A program made the translations under genes and the position numbers. Shown here one piece after another: positions 1 through 7,123 of a stretch of 7,123 bases of DNA. This DNA is from JAIVJN01 sp036732565. GTDB lineage: Bacteria; Acidobacteriota; Vicinamibacteria; Vicinamibacterales; UBA2999. Position 1 is the first letter of the stretch; each line of letters begins with the position of its first letter. The stretch lies in NCBI GenBank assembly GCA_036732565.1, contig DAINCF010000376.1:1-7123 (forward strand), read 5' to 3'. The notes beneath the pieces were generated by a model, which had not been told where the DNA came from, searched no databases, and saw only the letters and a program-made list of their open reading frames with translations.

Positions 1-3492
<3,492 letters not shown>

Positions 3493-3507
3493 CTGTATCG
3501 ACCGTGG

Positions 3508-3527
3508 GGTCCGCCTTTAGGCGGACC
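3508..3527. repeat. Perfect 8-bp palindromic hairpin, candidate REP-like dispersed element
   Basis: The sequence GGTCCGCCTTTAGGCGGACC forms an 8-bp perfect stem with a TTTA loop, 15 bases after the rpoC stop codon. It is not followed by a T-tract, so it is not itself a standard intrinsic terminator. Read in one frame it gives SAFRRT and on the opposite strand VRLKADPT; I recall such peptides recurring in gene predictions from Acidobacteriota, which would make this one copy of a dispersed palindromic family. Only one copy lies in this window, so the repeat status is inference. Confidence 0.5.
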
Positions 3528-3534
3528 AGCAATG

Positions 3535-3562
3535 GGCCGGGCGAAAGCCCGGCCTTTCTTTT
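3535..3562 (+). terminator. Rho-independent terminator of rpoC
   Basis: An 8-bp all-GC stem, GGCCGGGC (3535-3542) with GCCCGGCC (3547-3554), is closed by a GAAA tetraloop (3543-3546) of the stabilising GNRA class. It is followed at once by TTTCTTTT (3555-3562). This is a textbook intrinsic terminator 43 bases after the rpoC stop. It should end the rpoBC transcript before the next gene, whose ribosome binding site begins only seven bases further on. A promoter for that gene would therefore have to lie upstream of, or within, this hairpin region, unless read-through supplies it. Confidence 0.9.
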
Positions 3563-3568
3563 GCTCAC

Positions 3569-3575
3569 AGGGGAG
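3569..3575 (+). promoter_or_regulatory. Ribosome binding site supporting the GTG start at 3585
   Basis: AGGGGAG sits nine bases before GTG 3585. The same frame is open far upstream into rpoC, so this site, with the signal peptide that begins right after the GTG, is what decides the start. TTG 3561 in the same frame lies before the site and inside the terminator tail. Confidence 0.65.
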
Positions 3576-3584
3576 CCGGGCGTC

Positions 3585-4295
3585 GTGAGAAATATTGGTC
3601 AACTCTCGGGCGGAGCCGCGGGTCTGTGTCTGCTGGCGGTCGTTGTGGCCCAGGCGGCGGCGCAAACGCCGGCCACGGCCGTCCTGAGCAACGGCAAGCT
3701 GAAAGTCGCGGTGAACGATCCCAGGCCGCTTGCACGAGTCGTGGATGAACTGGAGCAGTTGTGCCAGTGTGCGATCACGTATGAGGAGGCCCGTCTTTCA
3801 GCCAAGGGCGGTCGTTTCGAATTCACCTACGGCGGGATCCAGACGCTCGTCCACCAACGCGTTGCCGGCGTGCTGACCGCGCTCGTTCACCGATACGGTC
3901 GCACACGGTATGCCGGACGTTTCGCCGTCGCGATCACCGGACCGATGTTCCACGTGGTTCCCGCTCAAACCGCGGAAGGGCAAGCCTCCCTGCGTCCCGG
4001 TGTCTCCCTGCTCGATACGCCGCTGCAATTCGAGTCGACCGTGCGGACGGTGAGCGAGGCGCTCGAGGTCGTGACCACGGCGTTGAGCGAGGCGACCGGC
4101 GAGAAGGTCCTGCTGTCGATTCCGCCGAATTTCCCCGGCAATCGCCGGGTTGTCGTCGAGGCGAATGGGGAGCCGGCGCGCGATGTGCTGGTGCGAATCC
4201 TGACATCCTTGCAGCCGCGACCCTCGTGGCGCTTGCTGTACGACGCCGCCGTGCCCGCCTACACTCTGCACATCCATGTGGTCAGGACCAGCTGA
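3585..4295 (+). CDS. Secreted/periplasmic protein of unknown function, possibly with two STN-like modules
   Basis: I do not recognise this gene as a named family. It encodes 236 residues from GTG 3585 to TGA 4293-4295. Residues 1-26 look like a Sec signal peptide: Arg2, a hydrophobic stretch at about 11-22 (AAGLCLLAVVVA), and a likely cut after AQAAA at residue 26. The mature part has two segments of similar style. The first, about 36-80, reads VNDPRPLARVVDELEQL...ITYEEARL. The second, about 142-233, is LLDTPLQF, then a helix, then VLLSIPPNF, NRRVVVEANGEPARDVLVRIL and a closing strand. This alternation of helix and short strands, with the phrase on a small residue set reused per helix, recalls the STN/secretin N-terminal fold; that is a weak inference. 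Cys60 and Cys62 form a CxC pair. It follows the rpoC terminator by 23 bases, so it is probably transcribed separately. Its role is unknown. Confidence 0.85.
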   Translation: MRNIGQLSGGAAGLCLLAVVVAQAAAQTPATAVLSNGKLKVAVNDPRPLARVVDELEQLCQCAITYEEARLSAKGGRFEFTYGGIQTLVHQRVAGVLTALVHRYGRTRYAGRFAVAITGPMFHVVPAQTAEGQASLRPGVSLLDTPLQFESTVRTVSEALEVVTTALSEATGEKVLLSIPPNFPGNRRVVVEANGEPARDVLVRILTSLQPRPSWRLLYDAAVPAYTLHIHVVRTS

Positions 4296-4296
4296 C

Positions 4297-4313
4297 AAAC
4301 GTCCCTACGTTTT
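4297..4313 (+). terminator. Weak terminator-like hairpin after the first secreted-protein gene
   Basis: AAACGT (4297-4302) pairs with ACGTTT (4307-4312) around a CCCT loop and runs into TTTTCTCT (4310-4317). It begins one base after the stop codon. The stem is only six pairs, half of them A-T, so it would be a weak intrinsic terminator at best; its position and T-rich tail are the main support. Confidence 0.35.
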
Positions 4314-4347
4314 CTCTGGGGCAGCTCATTCACGGGAGAGGCTGCGT

Positions 4348-4353
4348 TAGACT
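4348..4353 (+). promoter_or_regulatory. Possible -10 element upstream of the second secreted-protein gene
   Basis: TAGACT matches four of six bases of the sigma-70 -10 consensus TATAAT, including the first two and the last. No convincing -35 box lies 16-18 bases upstream (CTCATT is the nearest at 17). If used, transcription would start near 4360, giving a leader of about 50 bases ahead of ATG 4410. Confidence 0.3.
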
Positions 4354-4363
4354 CCGGTTCGTG

Positions 4364-4383
4364 TGACCTGGCCACGTGGGTCA
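4364..4383. promoter_or_regulatory. Imperfect inverted repeat in the 5' leader (possible operator or RNA hairpin)
   Basis: TGACC (4364-4368) and GGTCA (4379-4383) are inverted arms; in RNA two further wobble pairs extend this to a seven-pair stem with a six-base loop. An overlapping perfect palindrome CCACGTGG lies at 4372-4379. It lies just downstream of the putative -10 and 15 bases before the Shine-Dalgarno, a suitable place for an operator or leader hairpin. No binding factor can be named, and short inverted repeats of this quality occur by chance. Confidence 0.25.
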
Positions 4384-4398
4384 GTGAAGCTCGACTGT

Positions 4399-4406
4399 AA
4401 GGAGGA
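4399..4406 (+). promoter_or_regulatory. Strong Shine-Dalgarno for ATG 4410
   Basis: AAGGAGGA is a near-perfect match to the anti-Shine-Dalgarno, with only four bases between the GGAGG core and ATG 4410, a slightly short spacing. It is the strongest ribosome binding site in the window and suggests high translation of the secreted protein. The stretch 4296-4409 otherwise holds the hairpin, -10 candidate and inverted repeat listed separately, and no gene. Confidence 0.8.
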
Positions 4407-4409
4407 CGC

Positions 4410-5183
4410 ATGTCCTTTCATCAGATTGCCTCTGTCTCGATTGCAACGTTCGCGCTCGTGGTCTCGGCGGTCTCGTCCGCCTTCGCACAGCCACAGACGA
4501 TCGGCACGTTCCGCTGGCAGTTCCTGCCGTACTGCAACGTCGTCACGCTGCTGGCCGTTCAGCAGGAGAACAACGTCATCACGCTGTCAGGGACGGATGA
4601 TCAGTGTGGCGGCTCGGTCGTGGCCGCGGCCAGCGGTGCGGCGCATCTCAATCCGAGCGGCTCGATCAGCGTCAGTCTGGTCGTGACGCGCCCGGACGGC
4701 ATCGCGATCTCGACGACCGCCGAGGTCAGTCTGGCCACGGGGTCGGGTCCGTACAAGGACGATGCTGGAAACTCGGGGACCTTTCAAATCAGCCCACCGT
4801 CGCCGGCGCCTGGAGACCCGCGTCGCATCACCTTGAAGGGCGTCTACTCGTCGGGATTCAACGCCGTCGGCGCCGGCGCCTTTCAAGCGTCGCAGTTCTC
4901 CTTCGGCAGGACCCTGCCGTCGGCGCCTACAGCGGTTCAAGCCAACATCATCCCGTTTGGCGGGCCGCCGACGACGAATTGTCCTGGCACCTTCGCGAAT
5001 CCGCAGGCGTTGCCCGGACAGCTGTGCCTCTATGAGCGCTCTCGGCAAAACGCGACCTATCAGATCGCGGATTCGGCTGGCACCCTGAGCCTGGCCGATC
5101 CTTTCGGCGCGCACCTGTTTGTGGTCGCCGACGGAGTGGGTGGTGTGGCGATCGCGGGGGCATGGGCGGTGACCATCCCGTAA
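4410..5183 (+). CDS. Secreted protein of unknown function with two disulfide-type cysteine pairs
   Basis: The product has 257 residues. Residues 1-26 are a clear Sec signal peptide: hydrophobic core ATFALVVSAVSSAFA with an AFA cut site before Gln27. The mature protein looks bipartite. The first module, about 30-127, begins FRWQFLPYCNVV and contains GTDDQCGG, with Cys42 and Cys66, then beta-rich sequence through SLATGSGPYKDDAGNSGTF. A linker rich in Pro and Ser (128-136) leads to a second part in which CPGTFANPQALPGQLCLYE (191-209) carries Cys191 and Cys206 and the chain ends GAWAVTIP. I recall both patterns from hypothetical secreted proteins of Acidobacteriota and other soil bacteria, but know no function for either. 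There are no membrane segments after the signal, no catalytic motif and no LPXTG or PEP-CTERM-like anchor. The even cysteine number suggests two disulfides and an extracytoplasmic, probably beta-sandwich, fold; an adhesive or binding role would be a guess. The start is fixed by the strong Shine-Dalgarno. Confidence 0.9.
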   Translation: MSFHQIASVSIATFALVVSAVSSAFAQPQTIGTFRWQFLPYCNVVTLLAVQQENNVITLSGTDDQCGGSVVAAASGAAHLNPSGSISVSLVVTRPDGIAISTTAEVSLATGSGPYKDDAGNSGTFQISPPSPAPGDPRRITLKGVYSSGFNAVGAGAFQASQFSFGRTLPSAPTAVQANIIPFGGPPTTNCPGTFANPQALPGQLCLYERSRQNATYQIADSAGTLSLADPFGAHLFVVADGVGGVAIAGAWAVTIP

Positions 5184-5212
5184 CGGCCCTTTTGTTTGCC
5201 GCCCGCGCGCCA

Positions 5213-5218
5213 TATGCT
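5213..5218 (+). promoter_or_regulatory. Possible -10 element that could give a leaderless transporter mRNA
   Basis: TATGCT matches four of six bases of TATAAT and overlaps the nominal ATG start at 5214. Seven bases after it comes an in-frame GTG at 5226, where transcription would be expected to begin, and ATG 5235 follows. None of the candidate starts has a Shine-Dalgarno, which fits a leaderless message. The -35 region is poor (TTGTTT at 5192-5197 leaves only 15 bases). Confidence 0.25.
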
Positions 5219-6716
5219 TGCGCGCGTGGCTCAGATGACCGTCGACCGCGTCGCCCGCGAAGCGCGGTCCGGGCTTGCGCCCTGGGCGTTGGCGACGTTG
5301 CCGGAACCTCCGCGTCCGCGCGGACTCGAATGGGTCCACGTCGTCGGCCCTGGTGTCATCGTGCTCGGCTTGTCGATCGGCAGCGGCGAGTTCCTGCTGG
5401 GGCCAGCGGTGTTCGTGCGGTATGGCCTCTCGCTGTTGTGGATCACCATCGTCGCGATCCTGCTCCAGGCGGTGTTCAACCTGGAGGTGATGCGCTACAC
5501 GATCGCCACAGGGGAGCCGGTGTTCACCGGCTTCATGCGCACGCGGCCGTCGTCCACGGTGTGGGCGGCGATCTACGCGATCCTCTACCTTCTACAGTAC
5601 GGGTGGCCGGCGTTTGCCGCCACCGCCGCCGGCGCGATGTTCTTTCTCTACGCGGGTGCGCTGCCGGGTCCCGCGGACGCAACCACGATCTACTACATCG
5701 GAGCCGGGATCTTCCTTGCGTGCGTGGCGGTGCTGTCATTCGGAAAGCGCATCGTCCGTACGCTCGAGATCCTCAACTGGGTGCTGGTCGTGACGACGCT
5801 GGGCGGTCTGTTCGTGCTGGCGTGCGCGTTCGTGCCGGCCGCAACATGGATGCGCGGCGCCGCCGGTCTGGTGGGGTTCGATCTGATGAACCAGCGCTTC
5901 GACTTCTTTCCCGAGGCCGCCGATCTCTTTCTGCTGGCGGCGCTGGTCGCCTACTCGGGCGCCGGAGGCGTCGCCAACCTCGTCCTGTCCAACTGGGCGC
6001 GCGACAAGGGCTACGGCATGGGCGAGCGCGCGGGTTACATCCCCGCCGCCGTCGGCGGCACCAAAGTCCACCTCGCGCCGACCGGGTTCATGTTCTCGCC
6101 GGACGCCGATGCGATGCGCCGGTGGCGTGGATGGTGGCACGTCGTGACTGTCGATCAATGGGGCGTGTTCGCGTTGGGCGCGGCGCTCGGCATGCTGCTG
6201 CCGGCGCTGCTCTATGTCACGTTCCTGCCCGCGGGCGCCGACATCCAGGGGCTTGGCATCAGCGCGGCGCTCGCCTCGGGGATGATGGCACAGGCTGGAC
6301 CCGCGGTCGGCGGCGCCGTCGCGTTCCTCGCGGCGTGGATTCTCTTCAAGACACAGCTCGATAACTTCGAAGGCATGACCCGCGCGATCACGGACATCCT
6401 CTGGACGGGAAGCCGCCACGTGCGCTCGTGGCGCGGAGGCGACGTGCGCACGGTCTACTACAGCGTGATGGCGATCCTGGTGGTCTGGGGCATCATCGCT
6501 CTGGGTCTCGCGCAGCCCATCGTGCTGCTGAAGGTCAGCGCGAACGTCGCCGGCATCGTCTTCGTCATTGCGTCGCTGCATCTGCTGTACATCAACACCC
6601 GACTCTTGCCCGAGCACGTCCGCCCACCGCTGTGGCGGCGCGCGGTGCTCGTGGCCATGGCCATGTTCTACGGCTTCTTCGTCGCGTTGTCGGCTTCGTC
6701 TCTGTTGTGGCCTTGA
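5214..6716 (+). CDS. Nramp-related (APC superfamily) membrane transporter, divergent clade
   Basis: From ATG 5214 the product is 500 residues with about eleven hydrophobic segments (approximate centres at residues 52, 82, 120, 155, 184, 245, 322, 362, 430, 455 and 487) and a longer hydrophilic loop at about 260-308. It resembles proteins annotated as Nramp family divalent metal transporters: GPGVIVLGLSIGSGEF (45-60) matches the unwound first helix, and AYSGAGGVANLVLSNWARDKG (from 246) fits helix 6 and what follows. The hallmark DPGN of helix 1 is replaced by GSGE (56-59), and the MPH motif of helix 6 is absent, so the Mn/Fe site of classical Nramp is not conserved. It therefore probably carries a different substrate or uses another site; the ion cannot be named. 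Alternative in-frame starts are TTG 5196, GTG 5226 and ATG 5235, none with a Shine-Dalgarno; all retain the first helix. It overlaps the kinase gene at its 3' end, suggesting co-expression. No terminator is evident between it and the preceding gene. Confidence 0.85.
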   Translation: MLARVAQMTVDRVAREARSGLAPWALATLPEPPRPRGLEWVHVVGPGVIVLGLSIGSGEFLLGPAVFVRYGLSLLWITIVAILLQAVFNLEVMRYTIATGEPVFTGFMRTRPSSTVWAAIYAILYLLQYGWPAFAATAAGAMFFLYAGALPGPADATTIYYIGAGIFLACVAVLSFGKRIVRTLEILNWVLVVTTLGGLFVLACAFVPAATWMRGAAGLVGFDLMNQRFDFFPEAADLFLLAALVAYSGAGGVANLVLSNWARDKGYGMGERAGYIPAAVGGTKVHLAPTGFMFSPDADAMRRWRGWWHVVTVDQWGVFALGAALGMLLPALLYVTFLPAGADIQGLGISAALASGMMAQAGPAVGGAVAFLAAWILFKTQLDNFEGMTRAITDILWTGSRHVRSWRGGDVRTVYYSVMAILVVWGIIALGLAQPIVLLKVSANVAGIVFVIASLHLLYINTRLLPEHVRPPLWRRAVLVAMAMFYGFFVALSASSLLWP

Positions 6717-7123
6717 CCCTGACACGCGGCGCACGTCTGGGCCGGTATGAGATCCTGTCCGCCATCGGGGCAGGCGGCATGGGCGAAGTCTACCGCGCCA
6801 GAGACACCAAGCTGGGTCGCGATGTGGCGCTCAAGATTCTTCCCGCGGCCGTTGCCACCGATGCGGACCGTCTCGCGCGGTTTCAGCGCGAAGCACGGAC
6901 GCTCGCCGCGCTGAATCATCCCAACATCGGAGGCATCCACGGTCTTGAAGAAACGGACGGTGTCACCGCCCTCGTCATGGAGCTCGTCGAGGGCGAGGAT
7001 CTGGCGCAGCGCATCGGGCGCGGCGCGATCCCGCTCGATGATGCCTTGTCGATCGCGCAACAGATTGCCCAAGCGCTCGAGGCGGCGCACGAACAAGGCA
7101 TCATCCATCGCGACCTGAAGCCC
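6707..7123 (+). CDS. Ser/Thr protein kinase, Hanks type (3'-truncated by the window edge)
   Basis: This is the N-terminal lobe of a eukaryotic-like (PknB-type) protein kinase; 139 codons are present and the frame runs open off the right edge. Counting from GTG 6707, the glycine loop is IGAGGMGEVYRA (20-31), the ATP-anchoring lysine is in VALK (Lys43), the helix C glutamate is probably Glu62 in FQREART, and NHPNI is at 70-74. The hinge is LVMELVEGEDL (89-99) and the catalytic loop HRDLKP (134-139) is where the window ends, with catalytic Asp136 present. All visible active residues are intact. The glycine loop begins only about 20 residues from the start, so there is no N-terminal extra domain. 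In acidobacteria such kinases often continue into a membrane segment and a sensor of WD40-, TPR- or TolB-like repeats, but that part is not in view. GTG 6707 overlaps the transporter gene by ten bases; TTG 6713 (overlap TTGA) is an equally possible start. Neither has a Shine-Dalgarno, which suggests translational coupling to the transporter. Confidence 0.95.
   Translation, partial: MALTLTRGARLGRYEILSAIGAGGMGEVYRARDTKLGRDVALKILPAAVATDADRLARFQREARTLAALNHPNIGGIHGLEETDGVTALVMELVEGEDLAQRIGRGAIPLDDALSIAQQIAQALEAAHEQGIIHRDLKP

Noticed and set aside
4318..4345. Inverted GCAGC ... GCTGC (4321-4325 and 4341-4345)
   Set aside because: The arms are only five bases with a 15-base loop, and nothing around them supports a function.
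4363..4686. A + strand frame starting with GTG 4363, considered as a small upstream or overlapping gene
   Set aside because: It has no ribosome binding site, its sequence after 4410 is Ser/Arg-rich and out of phase with the clear secreted protein, and it contains no motif.
5162..6364. A 400-codon + strand frame overlapping the transporter in another phase
   Set aside because: Its product is Arg/Ala/Gly-rich without hydrophobic segments or motifs, whereas the competing phase encodes a coherent Nramp-like membrane protein.
5736..6734. A 332-codon open frame on the - strand opposite the transporter
   Set aside because: It is antisense to a clear polytopic membrane protein, is extremely rich in Arg, His and Asp, and has no recognisable motif or ribosome binding site.
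6668..7108. A 146-codon - strand frame opposite the kinase
   Set aside because: The + strand encodes every expected kinase motif; the antisense product shows no domain and is the usual shadow seen opposite this kinase family in GC-rich genomes.

Overview
The window is a contiguous piece of a high-GC bacterial chromosome with all recognisable genes on the + strand. It opens inside rpoC (about 240 N-terminal codons lie off the left edge) and closes inside a Ser/Thr protein kinase, cut exactly at the catalytic HRDLKP motif. The organism is most likely an acidobacterium, plausibly of the Vicinamibacteria. The reasons are the kinase N-terminus of the type RLGRYEI..IGAGGMGEVYRARD, which is very common in that phylum; a beta' subunit carrying a long insertion in the trigger loop; and a palindrome whose accidental translations (VRLKADPT / SAFRRT) resemble peptides I remember from acidobacterial gene predictions. 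This placement is inference from memory; no database was searched.

Layout. 1-3492: rpoC 3' part. 3508-3562: two back-to-back hairpins, the second a strong intrinsic terminator with a GAAA loop and a T-rich tail. 3585-4295: a secreted protein of unknown function with a good ribosome binding site and a GTG start. 4296-4409: an intergenic stretch with a weak terminator-like hairpin, a possible -10 box, an inverted repeat and a strong Shine-Dalgarno. 4410-5183: a second secreted protein of unknown function with two cysteine pairs. 5214-6716: a polytopic membrane protein distantly related to Nramp metal transporters but lacking the canonical metal-binding motifs. 6707-7123: the 5' part of a protein kinase whose start overlaps the transporter stop.

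Working together. rpoC is the end of the presumed rpoB-rpoC transcript and is isolated from what follows by the terminator; no rpsL/rpsG/fusA genes follow in the window. The two secreted proteins look like separate, independently expressed genes. The transporter and kinase overlap by a few bases and neither shows a Shine-Dalgarno, so they are probably co-transcribed and translationally coupled; whether the kinase acts on the transporter is unknown. I see no phage, transposon, CRISPR, tRNA or rRNA, and no clear novel multi-gene system. The most unusual items are the Nramp-related transporter with a GSGE motif in place of DPGN, and the REP-like palindrome after rpoC.
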